DNA of 34,890 bases from JAIBBG01 sp046304755 (GCA_046304755.1 JBKCDO010000149.1:1-34890), one strand, 5' to 3'; counted from the stretch's first letter, positions 12,401-17,836 are shown. Notes: a model not told the origin generated them from the sequence alone. Translations and numbers: made by a program.

Positions 12401-15400
12401 CGATTGTGATTACGGATGATGGAACCTTGCCGTCAATTTCAATTAACGCAACAGCAGATGCTCTTGATTGCTTCACTACTGCCATTGATCTGTCGGTGTC
12501 CGGCGCAAGCGGAGCAATTACCTGGTCTGTTTCAGGTCCAAATGGAGAGCCGTGTCCGACGTTACCGAATGAGGATTTGATTTGTTCGGATTTCTTTGAT
12601 CCTGTGTGTGGTTGTAATGACAGCACATACAGCAACCCTTGCTATGCCGAGCGCGATGGTGTTCTGTACTATCTCCCCGGAGAATGTGGTTCGACCATTG
12701 GTGCCACCAATATTACTGTTTCAAGTCCTGGTCTGTATGCCGTAACATTGGTTGATGCGAATGGATGTGTTGCTACTGATACCTACGTCATTGAAGAGAA
12801 CCTCGAAATTCCGGATGCTTCCGTTGTTTCAGATTCTCCAATCTGTAGCAATGAGGACGCAGAGTTTACCATCAACGGCACAGCAGGCGACATCGTAACC
12901 TACACATTGAATGGTGGAGCGCAACAGACGATAACCATCGAGCCTGGCGGCAATGCTGTCGTAGTTGTTTCGGCGCCTTCATCGGATCAGACAATTCAGT
13001 TAGTTTCAGTAACACGTGGTGCTTGTTTCAATGAATTGAGCGCAACATCGATTGTCGTTGTGAACGAAGCACCACAGGCAGTTGCGACAGGACCTGCCTT
13101 CAATTTGTGTGAAGGTTCAGTGTTGAGTCTGAATGCCGCTCCTTCCATCGGAGCAACCTTGAGCTGGACGGGCCCAGGTGGATTTACGGCTTCGGGCACT
13201 CCGGCGTTCGTTCTCGATGTTGAACTCGCCGATGCAGGCGATTACATCTTATCGGCTGCAATCGGTAACTGCGTGGATTACGATACCGTGAGTGTAGTTG
13301 TCGCTACAGCGACATCGGCTTCTCAGACAGTTCAGATTTGTGTGGGTCAATCCTATACCTTGCCTGATAGTGTTGTTGTAAGTTCAGCGGGAACCTACAC
13401 GAGCATCATTCAAAACAGTAATGCATGTGATTCTACGGTCACTACAATTGTTGTGGTGGTTACATCCTTCAATGTGAGCATAAACAATGCGATTTGCGAA
13501 GGTGATAGCTTGTTAATGCCTGACGGAACATTCGAAAGCAATGAAGGTATCTATGTCTTCAACTTGGTGAGCTTCGGAGGTTGTGATTCAATCGTGACCG
13601 TTGACCTCACTGTCAATCCAATTTATTACAACACGCAGAATGTGACCATCTGTGATGGTGATCCATTTACGCTTCCAAATGGTCAGGTTGTAACAGAGGA
13701 AGGATTCTATGAAATGGCTTACACTACAGTGAATGGTTGCGATTCCATTTGGGTTTATAATGTGATTGTATTACCTGTTCCTGCAACAGTGAATGTCGCC
13801 TTGACGCTTTGTCCGGGCGATACCCAAGTGCTACCGGATGGCCAAGTCGTGAGCGCCAATGGTCAGTACACTGTTGAATTGACATCTTTCAATTCATGCG
13901 ACAGTACTATTGTTTATACGGCGACTTACTATGAAGACTACCGCGACACGGTTGAAGTCACAATCTGTAATGGCGAAATCTATGAATTGCCAAATGGCCA
14001 GCTTGCTGATGCAACCAATGACTATCTCATTTACGATGAACAATCGTTCTTCGGATGTGATTCTTCGTTGGTGTATGTCGTTACAGAATTACCGGCGCTG
14101 AATGTTGTTCAGCCGGTTTCGCTCTGCTATAATGAGGTATTTACAACCCCGGATGGAACCGTGGTAGGAACCGATGACGAAGTAGATGTAGTATTAACCT
14201 CTTCAACAGGGTGTGACTCATTGGTGACCTATCAGGTTCAAATAGGAGATCAAATTGTCGGAGATCCTCAGCAGCGCACAATCTGCTTTGGTGAGTCAGC
14301 AACCTTGCCTGATGGTACGGACGTTACCATGAGTGGAGAGTACGTGAGTATTCTGGATGCAGAAAACGGTTGTGACTCGTTGATTATTACCAACGTGGTT
14401 GCGTTCCCATTCTTGTTCACTGAGTATAGTGATTTTGCTTGTGAAGGTGAACCCTATGTGCTGCCGGATGGCTCTTCGACTGTAACCGAAGGTATTTATC
14501 CCGTTACGCTGACGAGTCAGTTTGGTTGCGACTCCATCGTACAAGTAACAGTAGACTTCACACCAATGGTGATGGTGAGCATTATCCCTGAAGCGGATTC
14601 ATTGGAATTGTGTCAGGGTGATACCACGTTATTGATTGCCGATGGCGCGATGACCTACACTTGGGAATCAAGCGATGGTGTGTTATTGACCACCGAAGGC
14701 GCTATTGTCGACATTGCTCCGATGGAAGATGCTTGGGTAACCGTTACAGGTACAGGTCTGGCCTGCTCTTCAAGGGATAGTATTTACTTGACAGTGAATC
14801 CATCTCCGGCACTGGAAATTATTGCTCCAACAGCCATTTGTATGGGTGATTCGGTAACAATCTCCGCCAGTGGTGCTGACAGTCTCTTCTGGATGCCGAA
14901 TGAGTTTATATCCTGTGCGTCGTGTGATGAAGTCATCGTGAGTCCTGCACAATCCACGGTATTTACCCTCAGCGGTTATAACGGACAGTGTTTTGGAACA
15001 ACGTCATTCGCGATGGAAGTGCAAGAAGTTCCAGTTTCTGAAGTCTATGGAGACACGCTTGTTTGCGCATACAGTCCTGCTGATCTGTTTGTCATTGGTG
15101 GAACAACCTACGTTTGGAGCACAGGCGATACAGCTTCTGCGATTTCTGTAGAGCCCGGTGAGACGACTATTTATACGGTTGTGGCTATTTCGGGTATTTG
15201 TTCGGATACTTCATTCATTACGGTTGAGGCTATTCCGCTTCCACAGATCGAGGCAGGGAATGATACGTTGATCACGCTAGGAGGCGAGGTGCAACTCAAT
15301 GCTAACGGTGGTGTCAATTACGTGTGGTCGCCTGCAACTGATTTGTCGTGCACGACTTGCGCGAATCCGTTGGCAATTCCGGCGGAATCGATTACATACT

Positions 15401-15753
15401 GTGTAGAAGGAATAGCTGAAAGTGGTTGTTCAGATACTTCTTGCATCCGCATCGAGGTAACTGACGAGTGCGAAACCTTCTTCATCCCGAATGCATTTGC
15501 TCCGGAATCCGGTGGTCATGAAATGAACGACTGCTTCCGCGTATTTGGTGAAGAATGCTTCGGATCCATGCGCATTCGCATTTTTGATCGCTGGGGTGAG
15601 CTTGTTTATGAATCGACTGAATTTGGTGATTGTTGGGATGGAAACTATCAAGGTAAGAAGGTGAATACAGGAGTATTTGTATACTATTTTGATGGTGTCT
15701 TACTCAATGGTGAACCATTCTATAGAAAGGGTAACGTAACAGTAATACGATGA
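478..15753 (+). CDS. Giant cell-surface repeat protein (5,091 aa) with type IX secretion type B sorting domain
   Basis: A TTG start at 478 is preferred because it gives a full signal peptide: Asn-Pro-Ile-Lys-His, a hydrophobic core, and an AWA|Q cleavage site near residue 23. The next in-frame ATG (517) would lose the positive n-region. Domain order: N-terminal domain (about 24-130); an FN3-like segment (about 131-210); an SprB-like repeat (about 215-295); 49 Cys-paired Ig-like units (about 307-4100) with Kazal domains at 2693-2737 and 4026-4070; two further Ig-like domains; eight CxGxxxxLPDG...GCDS units (4279-4696); four more Ig/PKD-like domains; and a gliding-motility-associated C-terminal domain (4998-5091). 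By family knowledge it is exported across the outer membrane by the type IX system and held on the surface, probably as an adhesin. Its last bases overlap the PorP/SprF-like gene. The ligand is unknown. Confidence 0.93.
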   Translation: MNPIKHISLLLAAMFAVNFAWAQIDTVCVLDPDGGTYGLYSVDTDEQGGQGSVNAVYDWFVYLPDGVTEVPQAVITTQQGTEGSTNRIQVDWSLVVPGDYVVTVIETDTLTTCVGQPVSINVTVLVAIQPVVSCTSTTTDEVDFTWNALSGATSFLVEEFVNGVTTNQVADYLSTDYSVVGLSAGDSVTLIVTPIGSAEACFLPDTASCSTIPCDITEIQVITSETTCGLDNGELQVVNVIGGTAPFTYSIDGINYEVTGSFADLPAGAIEVFVIDANDCLFSQTFTISATPNTLVASAGLLTPLTCQDSVVFISVTASGGQGPFTGVGFQEVTEPGDYFYVVTDAQGCTDTTNIVTVDPPAEGPSVFAEATDLLTCLATTVSVTVTVTGGTPPYAGDVGTFNESAGTYTYIVTDANGCQAVSNSIEILPALEGPTATIDTLSGGTIGCGQEQVVLTVSATGGLAPYTNTGTYQVGPGFYTYTVTDANDCPSTVTINIGGNTTPPTAAIVASLQNLSCTDSVSTLTSQFPAAEYQWLDGNNNVIGTGSSVDVTQGGDYTLIVTAANNCTAQDVVSIGQDAGVPSFDLIATANELNCDVTSITITAENVSPSGGSFTWSNGAANVSSITVSTANTYEATYVAPNGCDVSQSVVITQDTSSVVVTITATATELTCDIDQITLTASGADTYEWSTGEAGPSIVVSTPGNYEVTGTTTNGCEDVDQEIITIDTIRPTPAINASALSLTCAEPAITLTASGGVAYDWGSGAAANPVLTVNAAGYYTVEVFADNGCSDTLGIAINQQADTPNVQVTPSTNPLTCENDTIILTASGALSYSWNGGTTIGATLVVTGPGVYTVEGIDEFGCLGVGSFTVQQDIIAPIVEIINVSQNNLLTCDSTSIQVQAQGADSYVWSGGLGVNAFALITQAGVYQVTGISAVNGCTATAEITVGSDGNLPTVTINNLTGTFELGCDTTQIDVEVVTNVVNGEFVWTGGLSSSANQSLTDPETYTVTVTDPTTGCVGQSSITITQDLSLPTIEIFNTTGVDTITCNLVPQEIALFATGGVQYEWMLDGSGNVVSTSANITVTQAGSYQVTVIGENGCSDFLNYEIFEDLELPDVQISASFDTITCAQPSVVLTASGASTYSWSTGAAGASITVFDAGDYSVEGEGSNGCLNTATYTIEIDTVSPGATIDASLLVLTCQDSVTTLTGTGNGSFDWNNGFSNSASIDVESPGLYSLEVTGSNGCVSSAQTTISENVVAPVAVITPGGGVLTCQVDSILLTASGGVSYEWFDGSGNETLYADAPGIYSVVVTAANGCVDDASVEITQSADLPIVSINPPADTLNCDVLSTLLTASAANANGVITYTWTDATNAVVGSAATLLVNAAGVYTATALDANGCEGSAFVEVVGDFTTPNASVNSVTGPTELTCTVLSITLEATGGESYLWNYNLGTSPVVNVAAPQNNYSVVVTGLNGCDTTIVYPITQDIVLPNVAISNLSGTAELTCDTDTIEVQATGGFVYEWNNGLGFGPLQTIDEPGTYQVSATGENGCRDSVDIVINQNIAQPVINVVNLDASSELTCALDTINITALGSATFVWTDATGNTLSNAGALVITEAGDYTLTATGVNGCISDSVFSFTQDITSPTVSIDNATGALEITCSTDSIQLNVTTDAVTFDWTPAIYGSASTIFVTQQGEYSVNAVGTNGCEANASISISEDTILPGAVIASSLATNTLTCSNDVITLIPDGAGTYSWSGGGVLQGDSLLVSEPGNYTLTVTGTNGCISQNSIVISEDVAQPTAAVVNLPNTTIITCATEEILLTAAGGVSYAWLDAFDNTLSASNTLTVDAAGTYTAIVTAGNGCSDSLDVVITENLVTPSMSIVNASVSQVLTCALQTIELTSTGATEYEWTNSSGAVVSSLADLSVIAPDTYTITGIAANGCQDTAQIVIGQNIVDPLVSISNLVGSTILTCSLDSIVLLAQGNGVSYSWSDGTSVLSNSALLQVETEGTYTVTGIGSNGCDATAEVIITNDGSTPLADISLPLSNDTLTCAITSIELVASGGSSYLWSNGLGGTASVNVTTPGQYTVTVTSDATGCSADATIEIFGNTTPPSVAIENITQEDTITCTTPSITLQASGAVNYSWALDGSINSTLDVTGDGIYSVTGTGTNGCAAIANYQIFEDVIVPLVTISNPSNNLLLTCDSTVINVVAQGATSYVWEEVSSGVVGNSAAYLIANPGVYTVTGTLANGCSSQAFITATESVELPTASIQNNTGGQTQLTCQLDTISLTAIGGAEYSWSNGSAVVSSEADFIAGTPGFYTVTVTAANGCSDTASVSITSDGSAPIAGISIPSGVDTLTCSITSTTLVASGGGTYAWSNGGDQASLVVTEPGEYTVTVTSANGCSASTSVEIFTDTLAPIVSIDNGIGTQQLTCDIDTIAVSASGGIAYQWSNGASVVSNVAALDIVSPGLYTVTVTDTNGCADSASIDITQNIVDPVVSIANPEEGGVLTCDVTSIVLSANGADNYTWTDASLNVLGSLDSLVVIAPGVYTVTGIDANDCYATAAFEVTQNIVVPTAVITNNDAPATTLTCTLSQIDLTASGGVEYSWSNGTSVVASTADFSASAEGTYTVTVTGANGCVDTESITIGTDGSTPSLQLIPSANTLTCDVTSITLSAIGSGSLVWSVNAPAGSDCQVAGDPSIICPAIFDPVCGCNGTTYPSACEAEVDGVFYYVPGECGTPGASSLNISMPGSYTVELTAANGCTTSQTVVISEDVAPPALTVTSDSPSNELTCNDALIQLTANTTGNIAWSNSLGLNATVSVSVPDIYSVSATGSNGCVAVDSIDVGQNINTPALVLDTLNNTAQLTCVVPSVELSASGASQYTWTNSANQVIGSTNVLSVTTAGTYTLTAEGANGCDTSVVVIVGEDRLAPTVAITSDDLDNQLTCADAEIELTVSGTADSYVWSTGSTDTQITVGSANEYVVTGTDTGNGCTTTQTIEITSDGQVPTVVILADTTVLNCALTEIVLTADTLANAFPVTLSWSNGLGSNAVVSIDQVDEYTVTATAANGCSSSASITITEDLATANAVIINNTGTTQLSSTVSVINVTATGGVSYVWSAGLGTNATVDIISAGEYTVIVTGENGCQGFAIIEISNVLCTPPTVVISNTTAADTLTCTTTSIQVTAQGADSYSWSNGLGNSATVSITAPGTYIVTGSNADGCSSTDTITIGQNIVAPVASIMNNSGTTQLTCAQNTISLTASGGVSYSWDNGLGASASVSVGAPDLYTVTVTAANGCSDTESLDISTDGSTPSVAITNNTGTEELTCTTTSINVTATGGVSYLWSGGLGNNANASITIPGTYTVTATAGNGCTATASITVTQNNTITAGITNNSATTILSCAQPTISVTATGGVSYSWSDGLGNAAAATITQAGDYTVTVTASNGCVDTESIIVTNDGSAPAIGITNNTGTTVLDCNNTSISLTATGGTNYTWDNGLGAGASVVVTEPGSYTVTSTGGNGCVGTASITLTQDTISPVAGILNNSGTQVLTCLQNNISVTATGGGSYSWSNGLGGNASATITSAGTYTVTVTSSNGCSDTESITISDDGSLPQPAISSNIASNTLDCINGSITLTGGGVGAYSWSNGAINLGSGNSIIVSDPGIYTLTVTSSNGCFASTSITVTEDIAVSAAIVEDAPFIDCNNPDVILTASGGVSYVWTNGLGNAPSATVTVGGNYTVTVTAANGCSDSESITVAASLGAPNVQINNNTGTTILGCNTNAISLTATGGVSYAWSNGLGNTADVTVLTPGLYAVTATGANGCVGTTSIDITQNNTPPTAGISAAGNITEITCSQSSIVLTASGNGNYQWSNGLTTPTISVTQGGVYSLTVTADNGCADTESITITQNTVAPVASISNPSGNTVLSCGIGAIAVTATGGGTYSWSGGLGNSANVNITQPGSYVVTVTSSNGCSDTETIVITDDGTLPSISINATADALDCFTTAIDLSVSGASGAITWSVSGPNGEPCPTLPNEDLICSDFFDPVCGCNDSTYSNPCYAERDGVLYYLPGECGSTIGATNITVSSPGLYAVTLVDANGCVATDTYVIEENLEIPDASVVSDSPICSNEDAEFTINGTAGDIVTYTLNGGAQQTITIEPGGNAVVVVSAPSSDQTIQLVSVTRGACFNELSATSIVVVNEAPQAVATGPAFNLCEGSVLSLNAAPSIGATLSWTGPGGFTASGTPAFVLDVELADAGDYILSAAIGNCVDYDTVSVVVATATSASQTVQICVGQSYTLPDSVVVSSAGTYTSIIQNSNACDSTVTTIVVVVTSFNVSINNAICEGDSLLMPDGTFESNEGIYVFNLVSFGGCDSIVTVDLTVNPIYYNTQNVTICDGDPFTLPNGQVVTEEGFYEMAYTTVNGCDSIWVYNVIVLPVPATVNVALTLCPGDTQVLPDGQVVSANGQYTVELTSFNSCDSTIVYTATYYEDYRDTVEVTICNGEIYELPNGQLADATNDYLIYDEQSFFGCDSSLVYVVTELPALNVVQPVSLCYNEVFTTPDGTVVGTDDEVDVVLTSSTGCDSLVTYQVQIGDQIVGDPQQRTICFGESATLPDGTDVTMSGEYVSILDAENGCDSLIITNVVAFPFLFTEYSDFACEGEPYVLPDGSSTVTEGIYPVTLTSQFGCDSIVQVTVDFTPMVMVSIIPEADSLELCQGDTTLLIADGAMTYTWESSDGVLLTTEGAIVDIAPMEDAWVTVTGTGLACSSRDSIYLTVNPSPALEIIAPTAICMGDSVTISASGADSLFWMPNEFISCASCDEVIVSPAQSTVFTLSGYNGQCFGTTSFAMEVQEVPVSEVYGDTLVCAYSPADLFVIGGTTYVWSTGDTASAISVEPGETTIYTVVAISGICSDTSFITVEAIPLPQIEAGNDTLITLGGEVQLNANGGVNYVWSPATDLSCTTCANPLAIPAESITYCVEGIAESGCSDTSCIRIEVTDECETFFIPNAFAPESGGHEMNDCFRVFGEECFGSMRIRIFDRWGELVYESTEFGDCWDGNYQGKKVNTGVFVYYFDGVLLNGEPFYRKGNVTVIR
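8554..8688 (+). other. Kazal-type protease-inhibitor domain 1, inside the giant protein
   Basis: Residues 2693-2737 contain six cysteines with the core C-x7-C-G-C-N-G-T-T-Y-x3-C and a closing GEC. This matches the bacterial Kazal-like pattern DPVCGCDGxTYxNxC. It sits in the loop after the VWSV strand of Ig-like unit 32, and the unit resumes with SLNISMPGSYTVEL and NGC. It is therefore an insertion in a loop, not a separate domain between units. Kazal domains classically inhibit serine proteases, but inhibition here is inference. Confidence 0.85.
12553..12687 (+). other. Kazal-type protease-inhibitor domain 2, inside the giant protein
   Basis: Residues 4026-4070 are the same length (45 residues) as the first Kazal domain. 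They keep all six cysteines, the DPVCGCN core, the Thr-Tyr and the YYLPGEC end. The domain is inserted at the matching place in unit 49, after ITWSV. The two copies have clearly diverged (for example NGTTYPSAC against NDSTYSNPC), so the duplication is not recent. Unit 49 is the last of the array. Confidence 0.85.
13312..14565 (+). repeat. Eight tandem coding repeats of about 52 residues, CxGxxxxLPDG...GCDS family
   Basis: Residues 4279-4696 of the giant protein hold eight copies of a second repeat type: [IL]Cx[GN]x.[YF].[LTM]P[DN]G..V...G.Y...L.S..[GA]CDS.V. This family is common in Bacteroidota secreted proteins, usually between Ig-like domains and the sorting domain. Copies differ considerably from each other, unlike the more uniform upstream array. 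Confidence 0.8.
15469..15750 (+). other. Type B type IX secretion C-terminal sorting domain (gliding-motility-associated)
   Basis: The final 94 residues start CETFFIPNAFAPE, pass through MRIRIFDRWGELVYES and DCWDGNYQGKKVNTGVFVYY, and end FYRKGNVTVIR. This is the hallmark of the CHU_C/gliding-motility-associated C-terminal domain, the type B signal for outer-membrane translocation by the type IX system. In Flavobacterium the type B protein SprB depends on SprF, a relative of the next gene. Confidence 0.93.
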
Positions 15754-16796
15754 TGAGAAAATTACTATTGACGTGTTTCTTCGGCCTTTTCCTATTGCAG
15801 GGAAAAGCTCAAGATTTGCATTTCTCGCAGTTTACCATGACTCCTTTGACGCTCAATCCTGCATCTTCGGGAGGGTCAATCCTCCGAGATGTTACGGTTA
15901 CTCACCGTAGTCAGTGGACGTCCATTTCCAATCCGTTCAAAACGTTTGCATTTGCAGCGAATTCACGTATGGGAGATTTGGACAAGCAGCGCCGCGGTTT
16001 CTGGGGAATTGGATTATTGGCCTTTAATGACAAAGCGGGTGACGGTAATTTGCGCACGAATTCGGTTGGACTCAATTTGGCTTATCATGTGCGCTTATCA
16101 CGCTATCAGCACCTGGGCTTTGGGTTGCAGAATTCTTATGTGTCGCGTTTTGTAGACTATAGTAAGTTTCAGTGGGGAAGCCAATACGACGGCAGCGCAT
16201 TCAATGAGTTCTTACCTACGGGCGAGAGCGGATTCATTCAGAATTTCGGCTATCTCGATGTCAATACCGGCGTTTATTACACCTTGAATAACACGGCGGC
16301 TGAGGTCAATGTAGCGGATAATAACTACCGGTTGATCAATGTAGGTTTGGCTTTCCATCACCTGACCACTCCTAAGTTTGCTTTCGGTACCGGGCGTTTT
16401 GAAGAGTCACTCTATGTGAAAATGGTGATGCATGGTAATGCCATTTGGAGTTTAGCTAATTCGTCATTGGCGATTATGCCTAATTTCCTTTTCATGAAGC
16501 AAGGCCCGCATGAGCAGTTGAATATTGGATCTTCTGTCAGACTGGGTGTTTCAGGTAACTCTAAGTACACGGCCTTGGTGAAGGGATACGCTGTCATTGG
16601 CGGTATCAACTATCGCTTCCGCGATGCGATTGTGACCACGGGTATGGTTGAATATGGCGCTTACCAAATTGGTTTGAGCTATGACTTCAACGTATCACGC
16701 TTGGCAAGTGCAAGCGCAGGAAGAGGAGGGGTTGAGTTTAATTTACGGTATGCCTTTAATGGCACGAAGGCCAGAATCATGACGTCCGGATTGTGA
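15750..16796 (+). CDS. PorP/SprF-family outer-membrane protein, partner of the giant surface protein
   Basis: This 348-residue protein has a signal peptide (MMRKLLL...LLQGKAQ) and the conserved PorP/SprF opening: HFSQFTMTPLTLNPAS, then RSQW, then FGIGLLxFND-like strands. The rest alternates like an outer-membrane beta barrel. Its ATG overlaps the giant gene's TGA in ATGATGA, so the two are very probably translationally coupled; the second ATG (15753) is an equally possible start. PorP and SprF belong to the type IX secretion and gliding machinery, and SprF-like proteins are needed for export of, or act with, the type B cargo encoded beside them. The inference is that this protein serves the 5,091-residue neighbour. 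Transcription ends at the hairpin at 16837. Confidence 0.92.
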   Translation: MMRKLLLTCFFGLFLLQGKAQDLHFSQFTMTPLTLNPASSGGSILRDVTVTHRSQWTSISNPFKTFAFAANSRMGDLDKQRRGFWGIGLLAFNDKAGDGNLRTNSVGLNLAYHVRLSRYQHLGFGLQNSYVSRFVDYSKFQWGSQYDGSAFNEFLPTGESGFIQNFGYLDVNTGVYYTLNNTAAEVNVADNNYRLINVGLAFHHLTTPKFAFGTGRFEESLYVKMVMHGNAIWSLANSSLAIMPNFLFMKQGPHEQLNIGSSVRLGVSGNSKYTALVKGYAVIGGINYRFRDAIVTTGMVEYGAYQIGLSYDFNVSRLASASAGRGGVEFNLRYAFNGTKARIMTSGL

Positions 16797-16836
16797 AATG
16801 ATTTCAATTAAATAAGCTGGTATCAGCTACAACGAC

Positions 16837-16862
16837 AAAGGGCCGCTTCAAGCGGCCCTTTT
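16837..16862 (+). terminator. Rho-independent-type terminator after the PorP/SprF-like gene
   Basis: An 11-bp perfect stem (AAAGGGCCGCT / AGCGGCCCTTT) surrounds a TCA loop and ends in TTTT. It lies 41 nt after the plus-strand stop and 28 nt from the stop of the convergent minus-strand gene, so it may act in both directions. The T-run is better on the plus strand. Confidence 0.85.
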
Positions 16863-16889
16863 AGTGGAATGTTATTTTTGAGATTGTGC

Positions 16890-17603
16890 TTAGTCGCGAC
16901 GTCCGCCGAATACGCGGAGCAGGAATAAAAACAAGTTGATGAAATCAAGGTAGAGACTCAACGCTCCCATCAATGCCAACTTGCCTGCTGTTGCTGTACC
17001 GTACTCGACACCTGCGCCAATTCGCTTGATCTTTTGTGTGTCATAAGCGACCAGACCGGTAAATACCAAAACGCCAACGCAGCTGATGATATAATCCATG
17101 GTTTCGCTTCCTAGGAACATGTTTACCAATGAAGCGATAACGATGCCGATTACAGCCATCATCAGAATTGAGCCTAGGTTAGTCAGGTCTGTTTTTGTGG
17201 TGTAACCCACAATAGCCATGGTGGCGAACAACCCGGCAGTAATGAAGAAGACTTTAGCAATTGCCGCCATAGAGTATACCAGGAAGATAAAACTAAGGCT
17301 GATGCCATTCACTAGTGAATAGGCGAGGAAAAGTCCCATCAGGGCTGTTAGCGATAAACGGTTAAACGCAAAGCTCATGACGAGTACCATACCAATCGGT
17401 GCAAGCATTACTGCCCACATCAAAAGCGAATTGCCCTGAAGTAAAGCCAGCAAATTACCGCTTGCCGCAAACCAGTAGGCCGCAGCACCGGAAATAACCA
17501 GCGCCAGCGTCATGTAAGAGAAAACATTGGAAACAAATGAGCGCGATACCGCACCGCTGTCAAGATTGATCGATTGATCGTTGTAGTTATTTAAGTTGTT
17601 CAT
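16890..17603 (-). CDS. Bax inhibitor-1 / YccA family integral membrane protein
   Basis: Starting at the ATG at 17603 (MNNLNNYNDQS) gives 237 residues, the usual length for bacterial BI-1 family proteins. The protein has about seven hydrophobic segments, from FVSNVFSYMTLALVISG to YLDFINLFLFLLRVFG. The family signature near the end is recognisable: VLVFTGLVAYDTQKIK, then ALSLYLDFINLFLFLLR. BI-1 proteins are proposed pH-sensitive calcium-leak channels or stress modulators; the bacterial role is not settled. The longer frame reaching 17756 was rejected because its extra 51 residues are mostly translation of a 7-bp tandem repeat. The gene stands alone on its strand, with a possible -7 element at 17624-17631. 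Confidence 0.9.
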   Translation of the reverse strand: MNNLNNYNDQSINLDSGAVSRSFVSNVFSYMTLALVISGAAAYWFAASGNLLALLQGNSLLMWAVMLAPIGMVLVMSFAFNRLSLTALMGLFLAYSLVNGISLSFIFLVYSMAAIAKVFFITAGLFATMAIVGYTTKTDLTNLGSILMMAVIGIVIASLVNMFLGSETMDYIISCVGVLVFTGLVAYDTQKIKRIGAGVEYGTATAGKLALMGALSLYLDFINLFLFLLRVFGGRRD

Positions 17604-17623
17604 AGGTATGAGGGTTTGAAGTG

Positions 17624-17631
17624 CGAAGGTA
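17624..17631 (-). promoter_or_regulatory. Possible -7 promoter element for the BI-1 gene
   Basis: The minus strand reads TACCTTCG, one mismatch from the Bacteroidota -7 consensus TAnnTTTG, 20 nt upstream of the ATG. No TTG is found at the expected -33 position, where the heptad array lies instead. Confidence 0.35.
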
Positions 17632-17640
17632 GTGAAGAGC

Positions 17641-17717
17641 GAGTGGCGAGTGGCGAGTGGCGAGTGGCGAGTGGCGAGTGGCGAGTGGCGAGTGGCGAGT
17701 GGCGAGTGGCGAGTGGC
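17641..17717. repeat. Heptad tandem array 1: 11 perfect copies of GAGTGGC
   Basis: Eleven uninterrupted 7-bp copies fill 77 bp. A degenerate half copy (GAAGAGC) lies on the left side. The array lies upstream of the BI-1 gene, ending 10 nt before its possible -7 element. Rotated, the unit is GTGGCGA, which matches the GTG-plus-purines pattern of two other arrays in the window. Confidence 0.97.
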
Positions 17718-17794
17718 GAAAGTACTTTGCCGCTTGTCGGGTTTGAATACGGGCATTCTTAAAGAATGTCAATTGCGAAGTCGATGCTCCTAGA

Positions 17795-17821
17795 AAATAA
17801 AAGGGGACCATAAGTCCCCTA
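17795..17821 (-). terminator. Terminator of the folE gene
   Basis: On the minus strand a 7-bp stem AGGGGAC / GTCCCCT with a TTATG loop is followed by TTTATTTT. It begins 14 nt after the folE stop codon. There is no other gene for it to serve on this strand. Confidence 0.75.
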
Positions 17822-17836
17822 TAATCCTACAATCCT
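17819..17836 (-). repeat. Octamer repeat AGGATTGT-AGGATTAT, copy 1
   Basis: The minus strand reads AGGATTGTAGGATTATAG. This is an exact 18-bp match to plus-strand 34423-34440. It overlaps the TAG stop codon of folE (17835-17837) and runs into the terminator stem. Confidence 0.85.

Larger units (their letters stand above)
1396..12800 (+). repeat. Array of 49 tandem Ig-like coding repeats, mean about 77 residues
   Basis: I counted 49 successive units by the motif L-[TSND]-C...[IV]xLTASGG..Y.W[ST]NG....PG.YTVTVT..NGC....I.I.[QE]D...P...I. The first three are closer to SprB-type repeats. From the first Cys codon (1396) to that of unit 49 (12469) the mean spacing is about 231 bp. Most units keep two cysteines, the LTC and the NGC, which likely pair within the unit. 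Linkers with Asp-Gly (for example DGSTP) recur every fourth unit at units 23, 27, 31, 35, 39 and 43, and also after unit 41. This shows growth by duplication of multi-unit blocks. Confidence 0.9.

Noticed and set aside
1005..15651. Many antisense and alternative-frame open frames of 60-180 codons across the giant gene
   Set aside because: They follow the repeat period, have no independent start context, and arise because the repeated Thr/Ser/Gly/Val codons rarely give stops in other frames.
17641..17717. CRISPR-like array
   Set aside because: The repeats are 7 bp, directly adjacent and without spacers; no cas genes are present.
17604..17756. N-terminal extension of the BI-1 protein (MPVFKPDKRQ...)
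   Set aside because: The extra 51 residues are mainly ATRHSPL repeats translated from the 7-bp array. The family length and first conserved segment fit the ATG at 17603.
17587..17811. Minus-strand frame of 74 codons with TRHSPLA repeats
   Set aside because: It is translation of the tandem repeat and neighbouring non-coding DNA in another frame.
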